DNA of 64,000 nucleotides from Arthrobacter sp. SLBN-122 (GCF_006715165.1 NZ_VFMS01000001.1:1922001-1986000); one strand, 5' to 3'; shown: positions 33,742 through 43,401, counted from the stretch's first letter. Program-made: numbers and translations. Notes: generated from the letters alone by a model not told the origin.

Positions 33742-34520
33742 ACACCACAACCCCCACCACCCTGAACACTGCCACCCCTGAGACCCAGTCGTTCCACGGT
33801 TCAAGCCTGGAACTGCGCAACCTCACCATGGCCTACGGCGATATCGAGGTCCTCCGCAACGTCAGCCTAACCGTGGCCCCTGGTACCACCACGTGCATCA
33901 TCGGCCCCTCCGGATCCGGCAAGTCGACGCTGCTGCGCGGCGTCAACCGGCTTCACGAACCCAAGAGCGGGAACGTGCTGCTCGCCGGTGAGAGCACCTT
34001 GGGCGCCAACCCGGACACCCTGCGCACCCGCATCGGCATGGTGTTCCAGCACTTCAACCTCTTCCCGGACCATACGGCCGAAGAGAACGTGGCCCTTGCC
34101 CTCTGGAGCGTCAAGGGCATGCCCAAGGCCCAGGCCATGGAACGGGCCCGCAAGCGGCTCGCCGAGGTTGGACTCGCCGAACGCGCGGACCACCGCCCCC
34201 GCGACCTCTCCGGCGGCCAGCAGCAGCGCGTCGCCATCGCACGTGCCCTGGCCATGGAACCCGAAGTGATGCTCTTCGACGAGGCCACCAGCGCCCTGGA
34301 CCCCGAGCTGGTCAAAGGCGTCCTGAACCTCATGGCCGGACTGGGCCGCCGCGGCATGACCATGCTCGTGGTCACGCACGAGATGGGCTTCGCCCGCAAA
34401 GTGGCCGACCAGGTGGTCTTCATGGACGAAGGCGAGGTAGTGGAGGCGGGAACCCCTGCCCAGCTCTTCGACAACCCCCGCAGCGAACGCCTCCAGCGCT
34501 TCCTCTCGGAGGTGCTCTGA
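33738..34520 (+). CDS. Amino-acid-type ABC transporter ATP-binding protein
   Basis: The 260-residue ATPase has all motifs: Walker A (GPSGSGKST), Q-loop (MVFQHFNLFP), signature (LSGGQQQRVA), Walker B (VMLFDEATSALD) and the switch His (VVTHEMGFA), typical of the GlnQ/HisP family. The first 24 residues are Thr-rich and dispensable for the fold. ATG 33738 overlaps the permease stop (ATGA), and its own stop overlaps the next ATG by one base, so the operon is translationally coupled. Confidence 0.92.
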   Translation: MNTTTPTTLNTATPETQSFHGSSLELRNLTMAYGDIEVLRNVSLTVAPGTTTCIIGPSGSGKSTLLRGVNRLHEPKSGNVLLAGESTLGANPDTLRTRIGMVFQHFNLFPDHTAEENVALALWSVKGMPKAQAMERARKRLAEVGLAERADHRPRDLSGGQQQRVAIARALAMEPEVMLFDEATSALDPELVKGVLNLMAGLGRRGMTMLVVTHEMGFARKVADQVVFMDEGEVVEAGTPAQLFDNPRSERLQRFLSEVL

Positions 34521-35563
34521 TGCGTACGGTTGCAGCGGCACCCATCCGGACCGCCGTCGTCGGCTTTGGAATTTCCGGCAAGGTCTTCCACGCATCCCTG
34601 CTCACTGCCAACCCGGACTTCTCGCTGGACGTCATCGTCACGGCGCAGGCGGAGCGTGCGGCGGAGGCAGCACACCTTTATCCGCAGGCACGGATTGTTG
34701 GCACCGCGGATGAGCTTTTCGCCCTGGCCGAGGACCTCGACCTGGTCATTCTGGGCACCCCGCCGCACACGCACTACGGGCTGGCCGCAACGGCCATCGC
34801 CCATGGCCTGAACGTGGTGGTGGACAAGCCGTTCGTGCCCACGTCCGCCCTGGGTGAGAAGCTGATCAGCAGGGCTTCCGACGGCGGGGTGCAGCTGACG
34901 GTGTTCCAGAACCGCCGGTGGGATGCCGACTTCCTCACCCTGCAGAAGGTGCTGGCGTCCGGAGGCGTTGGCGAGGTGACCAGCTTCGAGTCGCGGGTCG
35001 AATGGTGGCGGCCCGAAGGCTTCGGCAACTGGCGGGACACGGTGTCCCTGGCTGAGGGCGGCGGCATCCTGCACGACCTTGGCGCGCACCTGATCGACCA
35101 GGCCATCCAGCTGTTCGGCCCGGTGGACACGAGCTACGGCGAGACGGCCAACCGTGGCCCGCATCCGGATGCTGCGGACACCGAAGCCTTCGTGTCGTTG
35201 CTGCACGCCTCCGGTGTCCGCACGCGGCTCTGGATGAACGGCATGGCCGCGCAGGCCGGGCCCCGCTTCCACATCCTGGGCACCCGGGCCGGCTACACCA
35301 AGTGGGGACTGGACGGACAGGAACCCGCGCTCGCTGCCGGGATGCCGCCGTCGGACCCTGCCTATGGCGTGGACCCCCAGGAGCATTGGGGGCTCCTGGG
35401 GGTGGACGGGGCAACCACTCCGGTACCTGCCGAACGCGGCGCGTACCCGGAGTTCTACGTCCAGCTGGCCGCCGCCCTGCGCGGGAACGGTCCGCTCCCC
35501 GTCGATCCTGCCGAACCCCTTGAGGTGCTGAAGGTCATCGAAGGCATCCACGCCCTGGCCTGA
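34520..35563 (+). CDS. Gfo/Idh/MocA family oxidoreductase in importer operon
   Basis: The 347-residue oxidoreductase has the Rossmann start IRTAVVGFGISGKVFHASLL and the KP motif (NVVVDKPFVPTSALGEK; EKP replaced by DKP). The C-terminal domain has GGGILHDLGAHLIDQAIQLF, with the conserved Asp and His, as in YdgJ/YhhX-type members. It overlaps the ATPase gene by one base, so it is expressed with the transporter and probably acts on the imported compound. The substrate is unknown. Confidence 0.88.
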   Translation: MRTVAAAPIRTAVVGFGISGKVFHASLLTANPDFSLDVIVTAQAERAAEAAHLYPQARIVGTADELFALAEDLDLVILGTPPHTHYGLAATAIAHGLNVVVDKPFVPTSALGEKLISRASDGGVQLTVFQNRRWDADFLTLQKVLASGGVGEVTSFESRVEWWRPEGFGNWRDTVSLAEGGGILHDLGAHLIDQAIQLFGPVDTSYGETANRGPHPDAADTEAFVSLLHASGVRTRLWMNGMAAQAGPRFHILGTRAGYTKWGLDGQEPALAAGMPPSDPAYGVDPQEHWGLLGVDGATTPVPAERGAYPEFYVQLAAALRGNGPLPVDPAEPLEVLKVIEGIHALA

Positions 35564-35639
35564 CGCCCCCTCCGATTCTTTTCCAGGGACGCGCCGTCCG
35601 CGTCCATCCCACCCACGTATTTCATAGAAAGTGATCCTC

Positions 35640-36761
35640 ATGTCCCCTGCACCAGCCACCAAGCGCGTCGCCGTCATCGGCGGCGGCATCCTCGGCGTCT
35701 CCACCGCGGTCCACCTGCTCCGCGAAGGAGCCTCCGTGATCCTGCTGACCGAGCGCGGCCTCGCCAGCGAAGCCAGCGGCCGCTCGCTGTCCTGGCTCAA
35801 CTCCGCCGGCGAACGGTCCACCCCCTACCACCAGCTGCGCGTGGCCGGCGTGGACCGCTACCGCACCCTTTTCGCCTCGGACCCCAGCCGCGAATGGCTG
35901 CAGTTCGGTGGTGGCCTGATGTGGAACGCCGCGGGGCAGCGCGAGGCCACCGAGGCCCGGCACGCCTACGAAAAGTCCATCGGCTATGACTCCAAGCTGG
36001 TTGCTCCAGGCGAAATCTCGTCCGTTACCCCGGGAATCGATGCGGGCGCCGTGCCGGAGAACGCCATCTTCAATCCGGGCGAAGGCTGGGTCAGCCTGCC
36101 GGACCTGATCGACTTCCTCATGGAGGAATTCCACGCCAGGGGCGGCGAACTGGTCCTCAACGCCGGAAAGGCGTCCGTGATGGTGGAGGACGGCCGGACC
36201 TCGGGTGTGGAGACGGCGTCCGGCGGGACGTACCCGGCCGACGCCGTCCTGGTGGCGTGCGGCGCGGCGACGCCCGCCGTCGTCGAACCCCTGGGGGTGC
36301 ACATCCCCAACGGCTCACCCGTATCCATGCTGGTGGTGACCAAGCAGGTGCAGCACGACGTGGCCGCGGTGATGAACACCCCGCGCGCAGCCGTGCGGCC
36401 CAACCCGGGCGGCACGTTCGCCCTGGACCACGACTGGTACGAAGAACACATCACCGAACATGCGGACGGCTCCTTCAGCATCCCGGACGAGGTGGTGCAG
36501 GAACTCGCGGATGAGGCGTCCAAACTGGTCGCCGGCAACCCGGAACTCAAGCCCGCCTCCTGGAAGATGGGCTACAAGCCGATTCCCGGTGATGGCGAAC
36601 CGGTGCTGGGCGAACTGGGCCAGGTGCCCGGATGCTACGTCGCCTTCACCCACTCCGGCGCAACCCTTGGACTCATTGCCGGTGAGCTCCTCGCCGGCGA
36701 GATCCTGACCGGCAGCAAGCACCCCATGCTGGCCACCTTCCGGCCCGGCCGCTTCTCCTAA
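35640..36761 (+). CDS. FAD-dependent amino-acid-oxidase-type oxidoreductase (DAO family)
   Basis: The 373-residue protein has an N-terminal FAD-binding motif (RVAVIGGGILGVSTAVHLLR) and a DAO fold (GLASEASGRSLSWLNSAGER; VGYKPIPGDGEPVLGELG-like segment near 315). This places it with glycine/D-amino-acid or opine oxidases. Start ATG 35640 follows GAAAG. It lies 76 bases after the Gfo/Idh gene and before a strong terminator, so it is the last gene of the operon. With an amino-acid-type importer, oxidation of an imported secondary amine or amino acid is the simplest model. Confidence 0.85.
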   Translation: MSPAPATKRVAVIGGGILGVSTAVHLLREGASVILLTERGLASEASGRSLSWLNSAGERSTPYHQLRVAGVDRYRTLFASDPSREWLQFGGGLMWNAAGQREATEARHAYEKSIGYDSKLVAPGEISSVTPGIDAGAVPENAIFNPGEGWVSLPDLIDFLMEEFHARGGELVLNAGKASVMVEDGRTSGVETASGGTYPADAVLVACGAATPAVVEPLGVHIPNGSPVSMLVVTKQVQHDVAAVMNTPRAAVRPNPGGTFALDHDWYEEHITEHADGSFSIPDEVVQELADEASKLVAGNPELKPASWKMGYKPIPGDGEPVLGELGQVPGCYVAFTHSGATLGLIAGELLAGEILTGSKHPMLATFRPGRFS

Positions 36762-36772
36762 ACCGTCATGAC

Positions 36773-36804
36773 AACAGGCGGGGCCAAGTGGCCCCGCCTG
36801 TTTT
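36773..36804 (+). terminator. Rho-independent terminator of the importer operon
   Basis: AACAGGCGGGGCCA (36773-36786) pairs perfectly with 36789-36802, followed by TTTT (36801-36804). It ends the operon starting at 31940 and also faces the end of the SulP gene. Confidence 0.9.
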
Positions 36805-36853
36805 CGCGCCCGGGCATGCGTCCGGGCATGGTCTGGGCCGGGAGGGTGGCCGC

Positions 36854-38428
36854 TTAGGACCCCAGATGTCCGGTGAGCCGGCGGTGGAAGCCGGTGCTGC
36901 GTTCATCCAGGCCTTCGATGGTTACAGCGGCCCCATGGTCGGCGTACTTGGTTTCGATGGAGTCGAGGGCGGCCACGGTTGAGGCGTCCCAGATCTGGGC
37001 ACGGCTGAGGTCGATGGTCACCAGGGCGGGATCGTCGGCATAGGCGAACTGCTCCACGAGGTCGTTGCTGCTCCCGAAGAACAGAGGCCCCACCACGTCG
37101 TAGCGGACGCTCTGGTCATCCCCGGCCGGGGTCCGCTCCACCGTGATGACATGGGCCACCCGGCGCGCGAACAGCACCATCGCCAGGACCACGCCCACCA
37201 GGACACCGTAGGCGAGGTTCCCCGTCAGGACCACGACGGCCACCGTGACCACCATGACCAGGGTCTCCGGGATGGGCATCCGCTTCAGGGTGGAGGGTTT
37301 GACGCTGTGCCAGTCCACTGTGGTGACAGCAACCACCATCATGACCGCGGCAAGGGCCACCATGGGGATCTGCCCCATGACCGAGCTGAGGCCGGTCACC
37401 AGGGCCAGCAGGAACAGCCCGGCCACGACCGTGGAGATGCGGGTGCGGGCCTGGCCGGTCTTCACGTTGAGGACCGTCTGGCCGATCATGGCGCAGCCGG
37501 CAATGCCGCCGTAGAAACCGGCCAGGATGTTTGAGACGCCCAGGCCCCAGGACTCACGCCCCTTGTGCGAGGGGGTGTCAGTGATGTCGTCGACGAGTTT
37601 CGCCGTGAGGAGGGATTCCATGAGTCCCACGAACGCCACGCTCAGCGCGGTGGGCAGCACCAGCTGGAAGGTGTCCAGGTTCACCGGGACGAGGAACGGG
37701 GTGATTCCGGGCAGCTTGCCGGTGAGGGGACCTTCGTCCAGGACGTCCGGCACGGCGAGGCCGGCGATGATGACGATCGCCGTGACGACGACGATGGCCA
37801 CCAGCGGCGACGGCACCACCTTGGTGAACCGCGGAAGGATGAAGATGATCGCGAACGTCAGGGCGAACAGGACGTAGGCGGGCCAGGGGACATTGAGGAC
37901 ATGGGGCACCTGCGCCATGAAGATCAGCACGCCCAGGGCATTGACGAACCCGATCATCACCGACCGCGGGATGAAGCGCATCAGCCTGGCCAATCCAGCG
38001 AGGCCAAACACCACCTGGATCACGCCGGCGAGGAGCACCGCGGGCAGGACGTACTGGACACCGTGCTGGTGGACCAGCGGGGCGATCACCAAGGCGACGG
38101 AACCGGCTGCGGCAGTGACGACGCCGGGCCGCCCGCCAAGGACCGACATTGCCAGGGCCAGCACGATGGAGGCGACAAGGCTCACCATGGGATCCACCCC
38201 GGCCACGATGGAGAAGGAGATGACTTCCGGGACCAGGGCCAGGGTGGTGACCATGCCGGCCAAGACCTCGCGGGACAGCTGCCGCGGAGAGCGCAGCGCA
38301 GTGAGGACGGTGATGGGCTGCCGAAGAGGGCGGGTGCGGTGGGCGACGGCCAAGGAGCGGCTCCAGGGGACTTGGCTCTCCTGGGAGAGCGGGGGGTGTG
38401 CGACGTTTCTGCGCGCCACGATGCGCAC
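36854..38428 (-). CDS. SulP-family anion transporter with STAS domain
   Basis: The 524-residue protein has about twelve membrane segments of the SulP/SLC26 fold (LAGMVTTLALVPEVISFSIV; AAAGSVALVIAPLVHQHGVQ) and a C-terminal STAS domain (about 420-520; ALVTIDLSRAQIWDASTVAA). SulP proteins carry sulfate, bicarbonate or other anions with Na+ or H+; the specific anion is not clear. Compared with typical members the N-terminal tail of 35 residues is basic. It is divergent from mptB over a 198-base gap, in which I see no clear operator. Confidence 0.9.
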   Translation of the reverse strand: MRIVARRNVAHPPLSQESQVPWSRSLAVAHRTRPLRQPITVLTALRSPRQLSREVLAGMVTTLALVPEVISFSIVAGVDPMVSLVASIVLALAMSVLGGRPGVVTAAAGSVALVIAPLVHQHGVQYVLPAVLLAGVIQVVFGLAGLARLMRFIPRSVMIGFVNALGVLIFMAQVPHVLNVPWPAYVLFALTFAIIFILPRFTKVVPSPLVAIVVVTAIVIIAGLAVPDVLDEGPLTGKLPGITPFLVPVNLDTFQLVLPTALSVAFVGLMESLLTAKLVDDITDTPSHKGRESWGLGVSNILAGFYGGIAGCAMIGQTVLNVKTGQARTRISTVVAGLFLLALVTGLSSVMGQIPMVALAAVMMVVAVTTVDWHSVKPSTLKRMPIPETLVMVVTVAVVVLTGNLAYGVLVGVVLAMVLFARRVAHVITVERTPAGDDQSVRYDVVGPLFFGSSNDLVEQFAYADDPALVTIDLSRAQIWDASTVAALDSIETKYADHGAAVTIEGLDERSTGFHRRLTGHLGS

Positions 38429-38626
38429 GGGTCCAGCCCAGCGACGGAAGACAATGGGTGGAATGGGACTCCGCCGGTGACTTTCGGCTGCGTAGGCAAC
38501 ATTACCGTCAAACCGTCCGGCCCGGCCGGGGTTGCAGCAGGCACGGCTGATAAAATGGCCGGGTTGCAGGGCGGCCTTTTTGAAGCTGGGGCGAGCAGTG
38601 CCGTAACAAGGTAGGGGACCACAATC

Positions 38627-40243
38627 ATGACGGCAGGCGGGTCACACCTCAGGATGTCGGAGAGCCGGCCGGGCACACCGGCCGGGATTTCCGCGCCCGC
38701 CAAGGGCCGTGCCTACCTGGCAACCATCGAAGGTTTCATCGGCGCCCTCATGATGTTCGTCGGCTCCATCGGGACGGGCTGGATCGCCAATGGCTCGCCC
38801 ATGATCCGCCAGCCCGTGGTGATTGCACTCCGCACCGAAGGCTGGGGCGTAGCGGTGTCCACCGTGCTGCTGACGGCAGGCGCGATGCTCCTGATGCGCT
38901 CCTGGCTCCGGCTGGGCCAGCGGCTGGGGGACTGGGGACAGTCATCGCTGCGCTCGGTGGTGGTGGCCATTTCCGCCTGGTCCCTGCCGCTGCTCTTCTG
39001 CGTCCCGGTGTTCTCCCGTGACGTGTACGCGTACACCGGCCAGGGCCGCCTGGTCCAGGAGGGGCAGAACCCCTATGAGGTGGGCATTTCCACCCTCAAC
39101 AACTGGTTCTCCCTGGGTGCAGATCCCGCCTGGGCGGAAAACCGCACTCCTTACGGCCCGTATTTCCTGTGGCTGGCGCGCGCGGTGGTGGGGCTGACCG
39201 GAGCCCAGCCGGACGCGTCCGTCCTGCTGTTCCGCCTCCTGGCCGGCGTCGGCGTGCTGCTTTGCGTCATCTACGTGCCCAGGCTCGCCGAACTGCACGG
39301 AATCAACGGCGCGCGGGCGCTCTGGATCTCCGTGGCCAACCCGCTGTTCCTCATCAGCTTTATCGCCAGCGCCCACAACGACGCCCTGATGGTTGGGCTC
39401 GCCGTCGCCGGTGTCTACCTGGCCGCCACCCGCCGCTACCTGCTGGGTGTTCTCCTGGTTACCGCCTCCATCGGCATCAAGCCCATCACGGTGCTGCTGC
39501 TGCCGTTCATCGGGGTCATGTGGGCCGGCCCAGGCGCCTCCTGGCCGCGCAAATTCCTGATGTGGGGCGCCACCGCCGGCATCAGCTTCGGCGTCCTGGC
39601 CCTCAGCGGCATCCCCTACAACCTTGGCATCGGCTGGACCTGGGCCATCATGGACCCCACGCCGGGCTATACGGGCTACTCACCGTCGGGCTTCCTGGGC
39701 CAGCAGGTGGAGATGCTCGCCAACGCCCTGGGGCTGCCCGGCGGAACGCTGGCCACCTGGCTGCGGACCGGCATGAAGTGGGCGGCAATCGCACTGGTCC
39801 TGCTGCTGATGTTCCGGGGCGACTACTCGCGGGCGGTGCGCCGGATGGCGCTGGCGTTCACCGCCGTCGTGATGCTCTCACCCATCATCCAGCCCTGGTA
39901 CATCCTGTGGTTCCTGCCGTTCCTGGCCGTCACCGGAATCCGGGACGACTGGCAGATCCGCTCGCTCTACGTGGGCGTGACGTTCTTTGTGGTGTTCGGG
40001 GCCCAGGACCAGCTGTCGGTCTGGTCCTTCGTGGAACTGCCCATCGACGCCTCGTCCCTGGCGTTCTTCACGGCCCTGGCCTTCACGTTCTACCTGCTGG
40101 TCCTGGACGTCCACACGCGCAAACTGCTCATCGAGGGCAAGCCGCTGGACCTTGCCCGGCAGGCCTGGCGTTGGATGGCGGAACGCAGGGCGGCGCGCCG
40201 GGCCGACGCAGGTAGCGCCAGCGACGCGCCCGAACGCCGGTAA
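38627..40243 (+). CDS. mptB: Polyprenol-phosphomannose-dependent alpha-1,6-mannosyltransferase MptB
   Basis: The 538-residue protein is a GT-C glycosyltransferase with about 13 membrane helices. The first extracytoplasmic loop has the catalytic acidic motif FSRDVYAYTGQGRLVQEGQN, and later SGIPYNLGIGWTWAIMDPTP and MLSPIIQPWYILW are typical of MptB. In corynebacteria MptB elongates the alpha-1,6-mannan core of lipomannan from decaprenyl-phosphomannose. A similar role in lipomannan of this organism is inferred. ATG 38627 follows AGGGG. Two GT87 genes converge on it, suggesting a small mannan-assembly locus. Confidence 0.88.
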   Translation: MTAGGSHLRMSESRPGTPAGISAPAKGRAYLATIEGFIGALMMFVGSIGTGWIANGSPMIRQPVVIALRTEGWGVAVSTVLLTAGAMLLMRSWLRLGQRLGDWGQSSLRSVVVAISAWSLPLLFCVPVFSRDVYAYTGQGRLVQEGQNPYEVGISTLNNWFSLGADPAWAENRTPYGPYFLWLARAVVGLTGAQPDASVLLFRLLAGVGVLLCVIYVPRLAELHGINGARALWISVANPLFLISFIASAHNDALMVGLAVAGVYLAATRRYLLGVLLVTASIGIKPITVLLLPFIGVMWAGPGASWPRKFLMWGATAGISFGVLALSGIPYNLGIGWTWAIMDPTPGYTGYSPSGFLGQQVEMLANALGLPGGTLATWLRTGMKWAAIALVLLLMFRGDYSRAVRRMALAFTAVVMLSPIIQPWYILWFLPFLAVTGIRDDWQIRSLYVGVTFFVVFGAQDQLSVWSFVELPIDASSLAFFTALAFTFYLLVLDVHTRKLLIEGKPLDLARQAWRWMAERRAARRADAGSASDAPERR

Positions 40244-40255
40244 CCGCCGGAGCGG

Positions 40256-41512
40256 CTACGCTCCGGCCGGCACCCGGGCGGAGGTCTTCCGGCCCAACTC
40301 CGCGGTGCGCTTCACCGACCACCACAGCAGGACCACCAGGAGCACGTTGCGGGTGGTGAGGATGGCCGCCATGACCGGGTGGGCGTGGATGAGCGGCGTG
40401 TAGAACAGCGGGTAGATCACGAACGTGGTCATCGCGATGCCCATGAGCAGGGCCGCCGGGACCTTCCAGCGCTCCCAGTCGTGCGTCAGTCCGGCGATGA
40501 TCACCGGCGCCAGCCAGATGATGAACTGCGGCGATCCCACCTTGTTGAACACGATGAACGCGGTGACCATCATGAGCGATCCCTCAAGGAACAGTTCCTC
40601 ACGCTCCGCGCCGCGGCGCATGGCCCGCACCAGCAGGATAGCAGCGGTGATGGCAGCGAGGATCAGCAGCGGCTGCATCAGGAACGCTGCTGTGCCGGCT
40701 CCCGGGCCGTAGACCTCGGTGGAGTTGATGGCCGTGTTGTCCGCCATCTTGGAGCCGGCGATGTGGAACACGCTCAGCCAGACCCAGGGCGTGGAGAAGG
40801 TGGCTTCCAGCTGCATGCCCCGTTCGCCCTGGTTGAGCAGGAAGTCCATGATGTGCGGCAGGCCGCCGGTCAGCCAGGTGCCCACACCCACGACGGCGGT
40901 CACGGCGGCACCGGCGAGCACCACCTGGAGGCGCCTGTGGCTGGCGATGACGATGGGAACCAGGACGGCCGCGGGCCAGACTTTGATCCAGGTGGCGATG
41001 CTGAGCAGGACGCCAGACACGACGGGCCGTTCGGCCGCGTACAGCAGGGCGATCAGCACGATGGGCGCGGTGATGCCCTCCACCCGGGCGAAGCTCAGGT
41101 AGCCCATGAAGACCGTGAAGAACAGCCACCACCAGGCAGGGGCGATGCCGGTCACCTTTCGCGGGCCGCGGGTGAGGTAGACCAGGCCGACGGCGTTCAG
41201 CGCCGTGATGATCAGGAACCAGACCAGCAGGTAGAGGCTGGGCCCGGCGACATTGGCCAGGAAGATGGGGATCTGCGCCAGCACCGGGTAGACCCAGGGG
41301 CTGATCTTGCCGGTCAGGTCCGACGGGTTGTAGCCGGCCGTGGCCCACTGCCGGTACTGCTCGGTGTCGCTGAAGGTATCGCCGTTCAGGAAGAAGGATG
41401 CCATCCAGCTCAGGAAGTACACATGGACGACGGCGAAGCCCCACCAGACGCTTGAGGGGCGGGCAAACCAGTCCACCACTTTTGCCGGGAGCAGCTTGGT
41501 GCGGACGGTCAC
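40256..41512 (-). CDS. GT87 (DUF2029) membrane mannosyltransferase, copy 1
   Basis: The 418-residue membrane protein has about ten helices and the GT87 pattern: the first loop FLNGDTFSDTEQYRQWATAG with acidic residues, LSFARVEGITAPIVL, and KVGSPQFIIWLAPVIIAGLT near the C-terminus. GT87 enzymes such as PimE use polyprenyl-phosphomannose to add mannose to phosphatidylinositol mannosides or mannans. The start is GTG 41512, 28 bases after the paralogous gene on the same strand. Its ribosome site is weak, so coupling to the upstream gene is likely. Confidence 0.85.
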   Translation of the reverse strand: MTVRTKLLPAKVVDWFARPSSVWWGFAVVHVYFLSWMASFFLNGDTFSDTEQYRQWATAGYNPSDLTGKISPWVYPVLAQIPIFLANVAGPSLYLLVWFLIITALNAVGLVYLTRGPRKVTGIAPAWWWLFFTVFMGYLSFARVEGITAPIVLIALLYAAERPVVSGVLLSIATWIKVWPAAVLVPIVIASHRRLQVVLAGAAVTAVVGVGTWLTGGLPHIMDFLLNQGERGMQLEATFSTPWVWLSVFHIAGSKMADNTAINSTEVYGPGAGTAAFLMQPLLILAAITAAILLVRAMRRGAEREELFLEGSLMMVTAFIVFNKVGSPQFIIWLAPVIIAGLTHDWERWKVPAALLMGIAMTTFVIYPLFYTPLIHAHPVMAAILTTRNVLLVVLLWWSVKRTAELGRKTSARVPAGA

Positions 41513-41540
41513 CAGGCGGTCAAAGAACCTCGTGGAAATC

Positions 41541-42917
41541 TTAGGTCTCCTTGAGCGCGGGGGCGGGAGCGGTAGTCTTCTTGCCCAGGGAATAGAGGCG
41601 CCGGACGCTCCACAGGAACAGGACCACGAGCAGGACGTTGCGGATGGTCAGCACCAGCGCCATCCAGGGGTTGTTGTGGCTCAGGGCGTCGTAGAAGAGG
41701 GGGTAGATGAAGTAGGTTGCCACCGCAATGGCGATCAGCATTGCCGCCGGTACCCGCCATTCACGCCAGCTGTGCGCCAGGCCCACCGCGACGGCGGGGC
41801 CAAGCCAGACCATGAACTGGGGCGATCCCACCTTGTTGAAGACCACGAATGCGGTGGCCAGGGTCAGGGCGCCTGCCAACAGCAGTTCGGTGCGGTCCAT
41901 GCCGCCAGCCACCTTGTGCTGCTTTCCGTTGTGGAGCGCCCAGAACGTCAGCCCGGCCACCAGGAGGGCGGCCAGGACCAGGAGGGGCTGCATTAGTACG
42001 GACATCGTGGCGGTGCCCGGGCCATCCACCTGCATGGAGTTGATGTCCGTGTTCATGTACATGCGGGAGCCGCCTACGTTCAGGACGGAGAGCCAGAGCC
42101 AGGGCGTGGTAAAGGTGGCCTCGAGCTGCATGCCGCGGTCGCCCTGCTGGGTAAGGAAATTCAGGAGCTTGGGGACGCTGCCCAGGGCTGCCGCCAGCGC
42201 AACCACGCCCGCCGTCGTCGCGATTCCTGCCAGGACCACCAGCAGGCGGTTCTTCACGACGGCGAAGAGGGCCAGCATGACGGCCGCGGGCCAGACCTTC
42301 ACCCAGGTGCCGACGGCCAGCAGGACCGACGCGGTGAACGGGCGCTTGACGCCGTAGGCAAGGGCCACGAGGACCAGCGGGGCGGTGAGGCCGTCCACGC
42401 GGGCGAAGCCCAGCCAGCCCATCAGGAAGGTGAACGCCAGCCACCACCAGCCGGCCGGGATGGCGCTGGTGTTGCGGCCCCGCTCTGTCAGCTTCAGCAG
42501 CGCCCAGCCGTTGAGGAGCGTGGTCATGAGGACCCAGAGGAAAAAGAACGGTCCGGGTCCTGCCAGGCCTGCGACGGCCATGGGGATGAGCGCCAGGATG
42601 GGGTACACCCACGGGCTGGGACCGCCGCTGAGGTTCGCGTCGTTGAACCCCGCCATGGCCCAGTCACGGTAGATGAAGGTGTCGCTGAACGCCTCGCCGC
42701 GAAGGGACAGGGAGGCGGCGAAGACCAGGAAGACGAGGTGCACCACAATGAAGCCGCCCAGGAGGCCGCGCCCGGTGTTCAACCGGTTCCGCACCGGGGT
42801 GGGAAGGATGACGTTGCGGATCCTGGTGAGTTTGCCGAAGAGAGCGTCGGTGGAAATGGCGGATCCTTGTCGGGTTGTGGCACACGGTGCAGTGCTGGTG
42901 GCTGGGTCTTGCCGCAT
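41541..42917 (-). CDS. GT87 (DUF2029) membrane mannosyltransferase, copy 2
   Basis: The 458-residue protein is a clear paralogue of the downstream GT87 gene (LRGEAFSDTFIYRDWAMAGF; RGMQLEATFTTPWLWLSVLN; FNKVGSPQFMVWLGPAVAVG). It has about ten membrane helices. A tandem duplication is the simple explanation. The start ATG 42917 is the first in frame, but it has no strong ribosome site and the first 45 residues are hydrophilic and unlike relatives, so the true start could be later. It probably adds mannose in lipomannan or PIM-type glycolipid synthesis, with MptB convergent next door. Confidence 0.82.
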   Translation of the reverse strand: MRQDPATSTAPCATTRQGSAISTDALFGKLTRIRNVILPTPVRNRLNTGRGLLGGFIVVHLVFLVFAASLSLRGEAFSDTFIYRDWAMAGFNDANLSGGPSPWVYPILALIPMAVAGLAGPGPFFFLWVLMTTLLNGWALLKLTERGRNTSAIPAGWWWLAFTFLMGWLGFARVDGLTAPLVLVALAYGVKRPFTASVLLAVGTWVKVWPAAVMLALFAVVKNRLLVVLAGIATTAGVVALAAALGSVPKLLNFLTQQGDRGMQLEATFTTPWLWLSVLNVGGSRMYMNTDINSMQVDGPGTATMSVLMQPLLVLAALLVAGLTFWALHNGKQHKVAGGMDRTELLLAGALTLATAFVVFNKVGSPQFMVWLGPAVAVGLAHSWREWRVPAAMLIAIAVATYFIYPLFYDALSHNNPWMALVLTIRNVLLVVLFLWSVRRLYSLGKKTTAPAPALKET

Positions 42918-43185
42918 GGATGGTTCAGGGGCATCGGAGCCGTCCGGAAACAGCTTCCACTCCTGTCCAACTCTAATTCACGGCCCTTTGGCGCCCGTAA
43001 TTGCTGGGCCTGGCCCGAGCCGTCACACTCTTGACCTGCGGCGACTCATTACTTGATTTTTCAAGTTGCTGGTGATCCATTACTCGGGCATCATGAACTG
43101 GGCACGAAAGTGCCCACCGCCTATGCAGCCAGGGGGAGCGCTGGGCGCACGCCCACCCACCCCTCGAAAGACACAGGCCCCACTC

Positions 43186-43389
43186 ATGAACTTCCCGCTG
43201 ACCCTCACCGTGTCCGACCGCCAGAGCATGGACCGCGAGCTGGACGCCGCAGTTGCAGCCGCCAAGGCCCAGGCACTGGACGGCAAGAGCCACGGCATCC
43301 TCGTCACCCGGCATGGCGTGGACAAGTTCACCGTTGCCCTCAGTGACGCGGTTCCCTTCGGCCTCACCCGCGAACAGCAGGCCTGGTAG
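43186..43389 (+). CDS. Small hypothetical protein
   Basis: The 67-residue product (MNFPLTLTVSDRQSMDRELD then AAVAAAKAQALDGKSHGILV) looks like a folded alpha/beta protein with a helix rich in Ala and a strand pair. I do not recognise a family, although similar short proteins are common in Arthrobacter-type genomes. ATG 43186 is the only sensible start; the ribosome site is poor. A GGGCAC/GTGCCC hairpin lies in its leader at 43097-43112, and a CTTGAC with an ACTTGAttttTCAAGT repeat further up may be its promoter region. Confidence 0.6.
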   Translation: MNFPLTLTVSDRQSMDRELDAAVAAAKAQALDGKSHGILVTRHGVDKFTVALSDAVPFGLTREQQAW

Positions 43390-43401
43390 GTCCTCTCCGG
43401 C

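Noticed and set aside
33953..35821. Long minus-strand frame across the ABC ATPase and oxidoreductase genes
   Set aside because: The plus-strand genes have intact motifs and overlapping starts and stops. The minus frame spans several genes and has no recognisable fold.
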